NCBI RefSeq assembly: GCF_025244705.1 | Contig: NZ_CP104207.1 | Span: 1,488,001 to 1,552,000 of the forward strand | Source: Sphingopyxis sp. PET50 | GTDB lineage: Bacteria; Pseudomonadota; Alphaproteobacteria; Sphingomonadales; Sphingomonadaceae | Length of the DNA stretch: 64,000 nucleotides | Reading direction: 5' to 3' | Shown: in pieces, positions 53,526-61,295 of the stretch | Layout of the letters: each line of letters starts with the position of its first letter | Numbering within the stretch: position 1 is the stretch's first letter | The notes under the pieces: model-generated | The model's input: only the letters and a program-made list of their open reading frames with translations | What the model was told of the DNA's origin: nothing | Databases searched by the model: none | Position numbers and translations under genes: made by a program

Positions 53526-54050
53526 TTAATCCTCGTCGCGTACCGCGACCATCAGGCGGAACTTGTCGATCTCGCATTTGGCGCCGGTGCGAGCGTGGAT
53601 CTCGTCGCGATCCTCGCAGAGCTGGCCGTCCTTATTCTCTTTCATGTAGAAGCCCGCATAGAAATCGAGCGCACGGCAGCCGCGGTTGAGCTGCGCACGC
53701 AGCCTTTGCTTCTGCCGCGTGATGAGGTCGATGCTGTCGCGCTGCACCGCCTGCATGCCGATGATATTGCGCATCGCCACGCATTTAGGCGCCTTTTTCT
53801 CCTGCCAGACGATCGGCGCTTCGCGTTTGCGTGGCTCTTCGTTGCGGCTGGCCGAAAAATTGGTCAGTTGCGACCGCTGCGCGGGCACACGAATGATCAG
53901 CTGCTGTTCGATGACGACCTGGAACCAAGGCGTGCCGGGGCCTTCGGGCACGGGCACCATCGCCGCGATCGGTTGGGGCGGCTGGGCCGGCGGCTCGGCA
54001 TCGGCCGCGGGCGCCGCGGCCGCCAGCAAAAGGACAAAGCTCGTCGTCAC
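53526..54050 (-). CDS. Conserved exported hypothetical protein
   Basis: About 174 residues if the GTG at 54050 is the start, giving signal peptide TTSFVLLLAAAAPAADA. An in-frame ATG 22 codons further upstream is the alternative. The mature part ends with a well-defined block: APKCVAMRNIIGMQAVQRDS, RLRAQLNRGCRALDFYAGFY, MKENKDGQLCEDRDEIHART and GAKCEIDKFRLMVAVRD. Its five cysteines and FYAGFYxKxNxDGxxC pattern look like a conserved sphingomonad family of unknown function. The start is uncertain. Confidence 0.7.
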   Translation of the reverse strand: MTTSFVLLLAAAAPAADAEPPAQPPQPIAAMVPVPEGPGTPWFQVVIEQQLIIRVPAQRSQLTNFSASRNEEPRKREAPIVWQEKKAPKCVAMRNIIGMQAVQRDSIDLITRQKQRLRAQLNRGCRALDFYAGFYMKENKDGQLCEDRDEIHARTGAKCEIDKFRLMVAVRDED

Positions 54051-54320
54051 CGCGCGCCCGTCGCCTCCTCGGCGCGTTGACAAAAAGATCGTTCCACCCG
54101 TAGCTCCCGAACCCATGCTGGCTGGACGCGCGGGTTGCGCTCGTCCATGGCCCCCCAATAGCAGCGATGATTGAACAGCAAATGAACTGTTGTCGACCCA
54201 AATTGGCATTCCCTCCTGTCCTCGCACGGCGGCGGCCGTGACGACACGCCCCCCTCGCCCAACCTGCTGGCGCGGCTCGCCGCGCTGCTGGGCCCCAAGG
54301 GTTTTGCGACCGCCGACGAT

Positions 54321-55664
54321 GTGCTCTCCCCCTGGCTGACCGACTGGCGCGGCAAATATCACGGCCGCGCCGCCGCGATGCTGTCGCCCGCGACCACCGA
54401 AGAGGCCGCCGCCGTGGTGCATCTCTGCGCCGAAGCGGGCGCCGCCATCGTCCCGCAGGGAGGCAACAGCGGCATGGTGGGCGGCGCCACGCCCGATGCC
54501 AGCGGCGACCAGTTGCTGCTGAGCACCCGGCGGCTTAACCGCATCCGGTCGCTCGACGCCGCCGCGGGGTTCGCGGTGGCCGAGGCCGGGGTGATCCTGG
54601 AAAATTTTCACAATGCCGTCCTCGAACAGGGGCTGCGCTTCCCGCTCACGCTCGGCGGCAAGGGATCGGCGACGATCGGCGGCCTCGTTTCGACCAACGC
54701 CGGCGGGACGCAGGTGCTGCGCCACGGCACGATGCGCGCGCTGGTCGCGGGGATCGAGGCGGTGCTGCCCGACGGCAGCCTCTTCGACGGGCTGGCACCG
54801 CTCAAGAAGGACAATCGCGGCTACGACCTCAAACAATTGCTGTGCGGCGCGGAGGGGACGCTGGGGATCGTCACCGCGGCCTGCCTGCGCCTCGTCCCCG
54901 CCGCAGAGGACCGCTGCACCGCGTGGATCGGGCTCGAGTCGCCCGACAAGGCGTTGCTGCTGCTACGCCAGCTCGACGCGGCGATCGGCCCGCCGCTCGA
55001 AGGTTTCGAGATCGTCCCGCACGGCTGCCTCGACGCGGTGCTGCGCCATATTCCGCAGACGCGCCATCCGCTGAATGCGCCGCACCCCTGGTATGCGCTG
55101 GTCGAACTGGCGGGCGACAAGGCGGACGACCTGCCCGCGCTGCTCGAAACGCAGCTAGCGATCGCGCTCCAGAACGGCCTCATCGACGATGTCGTCATCG
55201 CCAAGAACGACCGCGAGAGCGATGATTTCTGGCGGCTGCGCGATTCGATTTCCGAAGCCGAGCGCGCCGAGGGGCCTGCGATCCAGCATGACGTCAGCGT
55301 GCCCGTCGACCGGATGCCGCGCTTCATCGCCGACAATCCGGCGCGGCTCGCCGCCGCCTTTCCCGGCGCACGGGCGCTGTCTTTCGGGCATCTCGGCGAC
55401 GGCAACGTCCATCACCATGTCCAGCCGCCCGCGGACAGCGACGGCCCCGCGTGGCTCGCCGCGCATGGCGAGGATGCCAGCCGCCTGATCTATCGCCATG
55501 TCATCGAACTGGGCGGCTCGATCTCGGCCGAACATGGCATCGGCCAGATGAAGCGCGATATCTTCGCCGAGCTCGACAGCCCGGCCCGGCTCGCCGCCCT
55601 GCGCGCGATCAAGGCCGGGCTCGACCCCGCCGGGCTGTTCAATCCGGGCAAGCTGATAGCCTGA
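54321..55664 (+). CDS. FAD-linked 2-hydroxyacid dehydrogenase (GlcD/D2HGDH-like)
   Basis: A VAO/PCMH-type flavoprotein oxidising a D-2-hydroxyacid. FAD-binding domain: MLSPATTEEAAAVVHLCAEA, IVPQGGNSGMVGGATPDASG, LGGKGSATIGGLVSTNAGGT, NRGYDLKQLLCGAEGTLGIV. C-terminal substrate/metal domain: LSFGHLGDGNVHHHVQPP, IYRHVIELGGSISAEHGIGQ and PAGLFNPGKL. The GTG at 54321 is the first clear start, but the frame is open back to 54186. The upstream text LLARLAALLGPKGFATADDV looks coding, so the true start is probably further upstream and may be hidden by another small sequence error. Confidence 0.87.
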   Translation: MLSPWLTDWRGKYHGRAAAMLSPATTEEAAAVVHLCAEAGAAIVPQGGNSGMVGGATPDASGDQLLLSTRRLNRIRSLDAAAGFAVAEAGVILENFHNAVLEQGLRFPLTLGGKGSATIGGLVSTNAGGTQVLRHGTMRALVAGIEAVLPDGSLFDGLAPLKKDNRGYDLKQLLCGAEGTLGIVTAACLRLVPAAEDRCTAWIGLESPDKALLLLRQLDAAIGPPLEGFEIVPHGCLDAVLRHIPQTRHPLNAPHPWYALVELAGDKADDLPALLETQLAIALQNGLIDDVVIAKNDRESDDFWRLRDSISEAERAEGPAIQHDVSVPVDRMPRFIADNPARLAAAFPGARALSFGHLGDGNVHHHVQPPADSDGPAWLAAHGEDASRLIYRHVIELGGSISAEHGIGQMKRDIFAELDSPARLAALRAIKAGLDPAGLFNPGKLIA

Positions 55665-55754
55665 GTCCCCTTGCGTCGCGGCGCGCGGGCCAATAAGGCG
55701 CGCAATCGCCTGTTTCTGCCCGCGCCTTGCGGGTTCCCATTTCGGAGTTCCATC

Positions 55755-56531
55755 ATGGCCACTGCGCCCGCCGCCAATCTGCCGCTCTTCTACAAGGACC
55801 TCGTGCCGCTTTCGAGCGTCGACCACGCCGATTTCCACGCGCGCTCGCTCGACAAGGCCGAGTTCCTGATCGACCAGCATGCGGTGCCGCTGACCTCGGA
55901 CGAGTTCGTGTCGGCGAGCCGCTTTTTCCCGATCGTCTTTTCGGCGGGCGACAACCCCGTGCCGCTGGCGCTGATGGGCCTGAACGAGGGCGTCAACACT
56001 TTCGTCGATGCCGAAGGCAAGCTCATCAACCCGGTCTATGTCCCGGCCTATGTCCGCCGCTATCCCTTCCTGCTCGCCAAGCTGCGTCCCGACACCGAAG
56101 AGCTGTCGCTGTGCTTCGACCCGACCTCGGGCGCGGTCGGCCAGTTCGACGAGGGCGACGCGCTGTTCGAGGGTACCGAACCCAGCGAACCGACCAAGGC
56201 GGTGCTCGAATTCTGCAAGAATTTCGAGGAAGCCGGCCAGCGCACCGGCGTGTTCATGGAGGAGCTGAAAAAGGCCGACCTGCTGATGGACGGCGAAGTC
56301 AGCATCCAGCCCGAAGGCAGCGACAAGCCCTTCATCTATCGCGGTTTCCAGATGATCGACGAGAATAAGCTGCGCGAACTGCGCGGCGACGTGCTGCGCA
56401 AGATGATGCAGAACGGCATGCTCGGCCTTATCTTCGCGCACCTGTTTTCGCTGCAGCTGATGCGCGAAGTCTTCGCCGAACAGGTCCGCACTGGCAAGGT
56501 GCCGCTGCCTTCGCCGACCCCCATCGGCTGA
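55755..56531 (+). CDS. SapC family protein
   Basis: An intact 258-residue SapC-family (PF07277) protein. FYKDLVPLSSVDHADFHARS, FPIVFSAGDNPVPLALMGLN, VYVPAYVRRYPFLLAKLRPD, LCFDPTSGAVGQFDEGDALF, YRGFQMIDENKLRELRGDVL and MLGLIFAHLFSLQLMREVF are characteristic. SapC was first described with S-layer secretion in Campylobacter. In sphingomonads it is common and often beside transporters or hydroxylases, with no proven role. Confidence 0.88.
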   Translation: MATAPAANLPLFYKDLVPLSSVDHADFHARSLDKAEFLIDQHAVPLTSDEFVSASRFFPIVFSAGDNPVPLALMGLNEGVNTFVDAEGKLINPVYVPAYVRRYPFLLAKLRPDTEELSLCFDPTSGAVGQFDEGDALFEGTEPSEPTKAVLEFCKNFEEAGQRTGVFMEELKKADLLMDGEVSIQPEGSDKPFIYRGFQMIDENKLRELRGDVLRKMMQNGMLGLIFAHLFSLQLMREVFAEQVRTGKVPLPSPTPIG

Positions 56532-56576
56532 GGACGGCGCGCGGTCGGCAGGGGCTAGCCGCGCCCGCCGCGGCGT

Positions 56577-56780
56577 TCAGAAATCGATCGCCAGCCCCTT
56601 GAGTTCCCAGTCGCCATAGCGCACGGGATTGCGTCCGCCCGGCTGTTCCTCCGCCGCATCCTCGCGGATCGGCGCGGGCGCGGGCACCGGGCTGTTGGTC
56701 CAGCCCTCGGGCGCCTTCACATGGGCGGGGCGCTTGGCGGCGCGCGGAGTGCCGCCGATGGTCGCGGGTTCGTCGGTCAT
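56577..56780 (-). CDS. DUF1674/SDHAF4-like succinate dehydrogenase assembly factor
   Basis: A 67-residue protein, start MTDEPATIGGTPRAAKRPAH, ending GGRNPVRYGDWELKGLAIDF. The C-terminal GGxxPxRYGDWExKGxxxDF block is the hallmark of DUF1674, the family that includes SDHAF4, a chaperone of flavinylated SdhA in complex II assembly. The family match is clear from the motif; the role in this organism is inferred. It is divergent from rsmB with 43 bases between starts. Confidence 0.87.
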   Translation of the reverse strand: MTDEPATIGGTPRAAKRPAHVKAPEGWTNSPVPAPAPIREDAAEEQPGGRNPVRYGDWELKGLAIDF

Positions 56781-56823
56781 GGTGCGCCCGATATAGGAAT
56801 GTTCATGCCAGAGGCCAAGCATC

Positions 56824-58113
56824 ATGGCTGATCGACGCCCCCGCCGCCGCGGATCGCCGGCGGCCGACCCGCCCGGCACCGCGACGCGCCGCGCGGCGTT
56901 GCGGCTGATCGACGCCGTGCTGCGCCGCGGCGATCCGCTCGACATCGCCGCGCACGCCGCGACGCAGGGCCTGCCCGCCGCCGACCGCGCCTTCGCCGTC
57001 GCGATCGTGTCCGAAACGCTGCGCTGGATGACCGACCTCGACCGGCTGATCGACGGCGCCACCGCCCAGCCGCTGCCCGACGACGTCAAGTCGCGCGCCG
57101 TTCTGCGCCTCGCGCTGGCGCAATTACTGGTGCTGAAGACCTCGCCGCACGCGGTTGTTTCGACCGCGCTGCCACTCGTCGATGGCGGCCCGCGCCGCCT
57201 CGTCCACGCGATCCTCTCACGCGCGCAGCAGGAGGAATGGACGCTTCCCGAACGCGCCGGCCTGCCCCCCGCGACCGCCGAACGCTGGTCGGCGACCTGG
57301 GGCGACGCCATGATCGAAGCCGCCGAAGCCGCGTGGAGCGCCGCGCCGCCGGTCGATCTCAGCTTCGCCGCCGCACCCGATGCCGCCGGTTGGGACGGCG
57401 GCCAATCGCTCGCACCGCGCCACCTGCGCCTGCCGCGCGGCCAGGCGATCGAGACGCTGCCCGGCTTCGATGAAGGCGGCTGGTGGGTGCAGGATCTCGC
57501 CGCCAGCCTGCCCGCGCGGCTGCTTGGCGCTGGCGAGGGCCGCACGGTGCTCGACCTCTGCGCAGCGCCCGGCGGCAAGACGATGCAGCTTGCCGCCGTC
57601 GGCTGGTCGGTGCTCGCGGTCGATTCGAGCGCCAAGCGCCTCGCGCGGCTCGAACAGGATCTGGACCGCACCGGACTGGAGGTGGCGGTCGTCCAGGGCG
57701 ATATCCGCCAATGGCAGCCCGGCGAGCCCGCCGACGCGGTGCTGCTCGACGCGCCCTGCTCGGCGACCGGCATCTTCCGCCGCCACCCCGACGTCCTCCA
57801 TCGCATCGGCCCGCGCGAGATCGGCGATATGGCCGCGCTGCAGGCCGAACTGCTCGCCCGCGCGGCGCAGTGGGTGAAGCCCGGCGGCACGCTCGTCTAC
57901 GCCACCTGCTCGCTCGAACCCGCCGAGGGCGAGGAGCAGGTCGCCGCCTTCCTGACCGCGCACCCCGGCTGGACGATCGACCCGGCGCGCGCCGACGAAC
58001 TGCCCGCGGGCATTGCGCCGACCGAAGACGGCTTCATCCGCACCCTCCCCGGCCTGCTGGCCGATGCCGGAGGCCTCGACGGCTTCTTCGTCGCGCGGTT
58101 CCGGGCGGCTTAA
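56824..58113 (+). CDS. rsmB: 16S rRNA (cytosine-C5) methyltransferase RsmB/Sun family
   Basis: An intact 429-residue RNA m5C methyltransferase. N-terminal NusB-like RNA-binding domain (DAVLRRGDPLDIAAHAATQG; LRLALAQLLVLKTSPHAVVS). The SAM-binding domain has DLCAAPGGKTMQLAAVGWSV, VAVVQGDIRQWQ, the motif IV Cys in LLDAPCSATGIFRRHPDVLH, and the catalytic Cys in LVYATCSLEPAEGEEQVAAF. The FMU/RsmB layout suggests modification of 16S rRNA near C967. Its stop overlaps the convergent cyclase gene by a few bases. Confidence 0.92.
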   Translation: MADRRPRRRGSPAADPPGTATRRAALRLIDAVLRRGDPLDIAAHAATQGLPAADRAFAVAIVSETLRWMTDLDRLIDGATAQPLPDDVKSRAVLRLALAQLLVLKTSPHAVVSTALPLVDGGPRRLVHAILSRAQQEEWTLPERAGLPPATAERWSATWGDAMIEAAEAAWSAAPPVDLSFAAAPDAAGWDGGQSLAPRHLRLPRGQAIETLPGFDEGGWWVQDLAASLPARLLGAGEGRTVLDLCAAPGGKTMQLAAVGWSVLAVDSSAKRLARLEQDLDRTGLEVAVVQGDIRQWQPGEPADAVLLDAPCSATGIFRRHPDVLHRIGPREIGDMAALQAELLARAAQWVKPGGTLVYATCSLEPAEGEEQVAAFLTAHPGWTIDPARADELPAGIAPTEDGFIRTLPGLLADAGGLDGFFVARFRAA

Positions 58114-59891
58114 GCCGTCCGCCGCGACAGGCGATAGAGCGCGAGGTCGCCGTAATTCTTGGCGAGCTTGACCTTGCCGACATAGTCGCAGTCGAAGTCC
58201 TCGGCGTTGCCCAGCGCGAGCATCGCCGCCATCGGCTGGGTGCAGTAGATTTGCCCGACCAGCGTCACCGGCTCGATCCGCGCGGTGCGCGTCACCTCGG
58301 TGCCGTACCACAGCTCGTTGCCGACCACCGGGTCCTGGCCGCGATAGATGGGGCCGAAATGAATGCCGGTGCGCATCCCCGCCTGATGGCCCTCCAGCCC
58401 CAGGCCGGGCGGCAGCACGTCGAGCTTTTCCTGCATCGCCAGCGCGATCCGCGCCGCGGTCACCGGGTCGGAGATGATCGCATAGACCGCATCGCCCCAG
58501 GTGTTGCGGAACAGCACCGCCTCGCCGAATTCGTCGAGCACCCCGCCGATCCCGCCCATCACCTCGCGGGCAAAGACCGGCAACTCCGCCTCGCCAAGCT
58601 TTGAAAAGCCGGCGAAATCGGCGAACAATATCGCGTAGAGCCCGCGCTTCGTCCCTTCCGGCGGTTTGGGCGCCGGGGGAAAGTCCAGCGAACGGTCGAG
58701 TCCCCCCACCGCGATCGTCACCGTGCGGCCGCCATAGCGTCGCCACAGGCCGATGTCGGCGTTGGTGCCCGCGATCGCATCGGCCGACCGTGCGGCGACA
58801 TCGGGGTCGACGACCGCGAACTGGATCGCCTCGCTCTCCATCTCGTGCGCGCGCAGTTTGGCGAGTCCCATCGCGGTGTGCGAGCCCAGGATGAACTGGC
58901 AATCGTCGCTGACGAAGCGGGTGTTGCTGGCGAAATGCACCATCGCCGCGGCATCGCGGCATTTCTTGTAGCGCGCGACCCACGCCTCGCCGCCCGACCG
59001 CACCGACTGCGCGATAAAATCCTCTTCGGCAAAGGGCAGGATGATGGTGAGGTCGATGCCGCGCGCGATCGCCTGTTCGGCAAAGATGATGTCGGCGCCG
59101 CACGCCAGCGGCCCGATCAGCGCCGACACCGGCTGGGCATCGAGCGCGTCCGAAATGGCCCTGACCGCCGCCGCCTCGCCTTCGCCCCCGGCGCGGAACA
59201 TGCGCCCGCAATAGACCGCGACCGGCGGCGGGCGCAGCAGGTCGACGACCGCGCGCGCATGCGCCGCGTCGATCGCGCCGCTCTCCGCCAGCCGCCGCAC
59301 CTGCCGGCACGTCGAGGCGCGGTCGCCGGCGTGGCCGCCCGCCATGCCATCGGCGGCGCGGGCGTGGCGCACCGCCTCCTCGCCGCGGCCGAGCAGCAGC
59401 AAGGCCTCGATCAGCGTCGCCGCGTCCCAATAATTCCCCGCCGCGCCCGCCGCCGCGATCGGCCCGGCCAGCGCGGCCGCCCGCTCGCGCTCGCCGAGCA
59501 GGGCGAACAGGCTCGCCGCGTTGATCGCGGGAAAGGTGTCGCCCGACACCTCCCACGCATGATGATAGGCGGCGGCGGCCTTTTCCAGCCATGGCGGCCG
59601 CTCCCCGGCGGGATGGTCGAAGGCGCGATCCTTCCAGATGCGGCCCGCCAGCGCGAGGCTGTCGGTATCGCCCGACGCCTCCAGCCCCAGCTCCTTGTAG
59701 AGGTGCATCGCGCCCAGGCTGTCGCCCGACGCCGCCAGCGCCCGCACCATCAGATAGCGCAGCCGCGGACTGTCCACACCCCCGCGCAGGCTCGCCGCCG
59801 CGCAATCGAAGGCGCTCAGCGCATCGCCGAGCTTCAGCCGGCGCGTGACCTCCGCCTCGGCGTCCGCACTCTCCGGCGCGGCCCCGGTCAT
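58110..59891 (-). CDS. TPR-SLOG-like-class III nucleotidyl cyclase protein
   Basis: A soluble 593-residue three-part protein, intact. Residues 1-220 are TPR-like helices (SLGAMHLYKELGLEASGDTD; WLEKAAAAYHHAWEVSGDTF). Residues 222-365 resemble a SLOG/Rossmannoid nucleotide-binding module (VAVYCGRMFRAGG; SALIGPLACGADIIFAEQAI; LTIILPFAEEDFIAQSVRSG; WVARYKKCRDAAAMVHFASN). Residues 416-590 are a class III cyclase domain (GLYAILFADFAGFSKLGEAE with metal Asp425; TWGDAVYAII with Asp467). In ELWYGTEVTRTARIEP the transition-state Arg538 is kept, but the usual Asn is Thr534. The ATG overlaps the stop of the TIR gene (ATGA), so both are co-translated. The nucleotide made cannot be read from sequence. Confidence 0.88.
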   Translation of the reverse strand: MTGAAPESADAEAEVTRRLKLGDALSAFDCAAASLRGGVDSPRLRYLMVRALAASGDSLGAMHLYKELGLEASGDTDSLALAGRIWKDRAFDHPAGERPPWLEKAAAAYHHAWEVSGDTFPAINAASLFALLGERERAAALAGPIAAAGAAGNYWDAATLIEALLLLGRGEEAVRHARAADGMAGGHAGDRASTCRQVRRLAESGAIDAAHARAVVDLLRPPPVAVYCGRMFRAGGEGEAAAVRAISDALDAQPVSALIGPLACGADIIFAEQAIARGIDLTIILPFAEEDFIAQSVRSGGEAWVARYKKCRDAAAMVHFASNTRFVSDDCQFILGSHTAMGLAKLRAHEMESEAIQFAVVDPDVAARSADAIAGTNADIGLWRRYGGRTVTIAVGGLDRSLDFPPAPKPPEGTKRGLYAILFADFAGFSKLGEAELPVFAREVMGGIGGVLDEFGEAVLFRNTWGDAVYAIISDPVTAARIALAMQEKLDVLPPGLGLEGHQAGMRTGIHFGPIYRGQDPVVGNELWYGTEVTRTARIEPVTLVGQIYCTQPMAAMLALGNAEDFDCDYVGKVKLAKNYGDLALYRLSRRTA

Positions 59892-61075
59892 TGCGACGCT
59901 TCGGCCGATTTCAGCAGCGCGACATTCGCCTTTTCGATCGGCGACAGCTGCACATTGTCGGTGACTGGCTTGTACCAGCCGAACTGGCTGAAATGCGCTT
60001 GCAGGGCCGGATCGCTGAAGCGAAAGCCGTGGCGTGCGAATATCTCGTTGCGCGCGATCCGCAGTTCGGACGCGCCGTAACTGGCCAGCTCGGCCGCCGA
60101 CAGGAGCCGCTCGGACGAGATCGGGAATGACGACCCCGCTGCCGCCGACCCCGGCCGGCATCGGTCCCGCCGGCGCGCCCGGCGCCGGGTCGGGGTTCGG
60201 CCCGTCGAGCACGCGGATCAGCCGGCGCGCCATATAGCCCGTGGTTCCGTCGCCCTTGCGCACGCGCCACCAGCTGCCGTTCTGCCGATAGGTCAGGAAT
60301 TTCTCGCCCTCCAGCACCTTGCCGACGATCGCCGACTGCGCCGACGCCTCGGCGCGGATGTTCGAAAAGCCGTCGGGATCGTCGATGACCGCCGCGAGCA
60401 CGAACGCCTCGGCGGGCGCGGCGGCATCGGCGGCCGGCTGCTCGCCGGTGGCCGCGACCATGCTGCCCGAACCGGAGCCATCGCCCGCCGCCGTCGCGGT
60501 CGGCGCCGAGCTGCATGAGCCACCAGGCGAGCGCCGCCCCGAGGATCGCGACCGCGGCGATGATCCAGGGCAGCGGCGACGAGCGGGACGCCGGGGGCAC
60601 GGGCGCGGGCTGCGAAACGGGCGACGGCACCTGTGCCGGCGCAGGGGCCGGTCGCGGCGCCGCTTCGGGCGCGGCCAGCGGCGCGCGTCCGCACAATTCC
60701 TCGAGGCTCATCAGTACCTTGCGCCAGCCGCGATGGTCGGGCTCGCCGTGCCAGTCGGACAGCTCGGCGAACTGGATCTGGTTGAATGGCAGCGGCGGCA
60801 TGACGTCGTCGATCGCCGTCTGCACCAGCTTTTTCTGGTTGCGCGCGACATCGGCCTCGGCGCGCACCCATTCGGATTGCGCCGATTGCCGCGACCAGAC
60901 GACGATCGCCGCCTTCGCCATGCCGATCTTTTCGGTGATCACGTCGCCATAGCTGCGATGCGGCGGCAGTTCGGCGTCCCACCACACCTCATAGCCGCGC
61001 GGCGGCGACCGCAGCGGCGATTTCGGCGACACGCGGCTTGTTGTCGCGCGAATAGGAAATGAAGACATCGACCAT
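59888..61075 (-). CDS. TIR-transmembrane-SH3-YARHG protein (three frameshifts)
   Basis: 394 residues after removing insertions at 61000 (GCC[G]CGC), 60508 (GCC[G]AGC on the plus strand) and 60122 (CCC[G]ATC). Residues 1-130 are a TIR_2 domain: MVDVFISYSRDNKPRV, GYEVWWDAELPPHRSYGDVI, AAIVVWSRQSAQSEWVRAEA, with Glu73 in the position of the catalytic NADase Glu. A Pro/Ala-rich linker follows to about 168, then a membrane helix (PWIIAAVAILGAALAWWLMQ). A bacterial SH3 domain follows (GFSNIRAEASAQSAIVGKVL; QNGSWWRVRKGDGTTGYMAR). A C-terminal YARHG domain ends the protein (ELRIARNEIFARHGFRF; FSQFGWYKPVTDN). Likely topology is TIR inside, SH3/YARHG in the periplasm. GAGGGG precedes the ATG. Confidence 0.85.
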
Positions 61076-61077
61076 CG

Positions 61078-61106
61078 GCTAGCCCCTCTTGTGGGGCAAG
61101 GCTAGC
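61078..61106. promoter_or_regulatory. Inverted repeat just upstream of the TIR gene
   Basis: GCTAGCC (61078-61084) and GGCTAGC (61100-61106) are perfect 7-bp inverted arms. Inside them CCCC-TCTTGT-GGGG can also pair. It ends 3 bases from the start codon and contains the ribosome site, so it could be an operator or an RNA hairpin limiting translation. Confidence 0.4.
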
Positions 61107-61145
61107 GGGGAGCAACGGCGATTGCCAGCCCCGAGCAAGGCCCAG

Positions 61146-61275
61146 CTCTCTCCCCTTCAGGGGAGAGATACGCAGGCTTGCCGGTCCTGAGCTTGTCGAA
61201 GGACCGGCTAGCCGGAGTTGAGAGGGGCATGGACGCCTCCCCCTCTCCCGACCCTCTCCCTTGAAGGGGAGAGGG
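61146..61275. repeat. Intergenic palindromic repeat, family 2 copy B
   Basis: A copy of the 51867-52038 element: CTCTCCCCTTCAGGGGAGAG at one end, CTCTCCCTTGAAGGGGAGAG at the other, with TCCTGAGCTTGTCGAAGGAC between. It lies between the DUF885 gene end and the TIR gene start. Confidence 0.8.
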
Positions 61276-61295
61276 CTGCAAGTTTCGGTCCCGGC

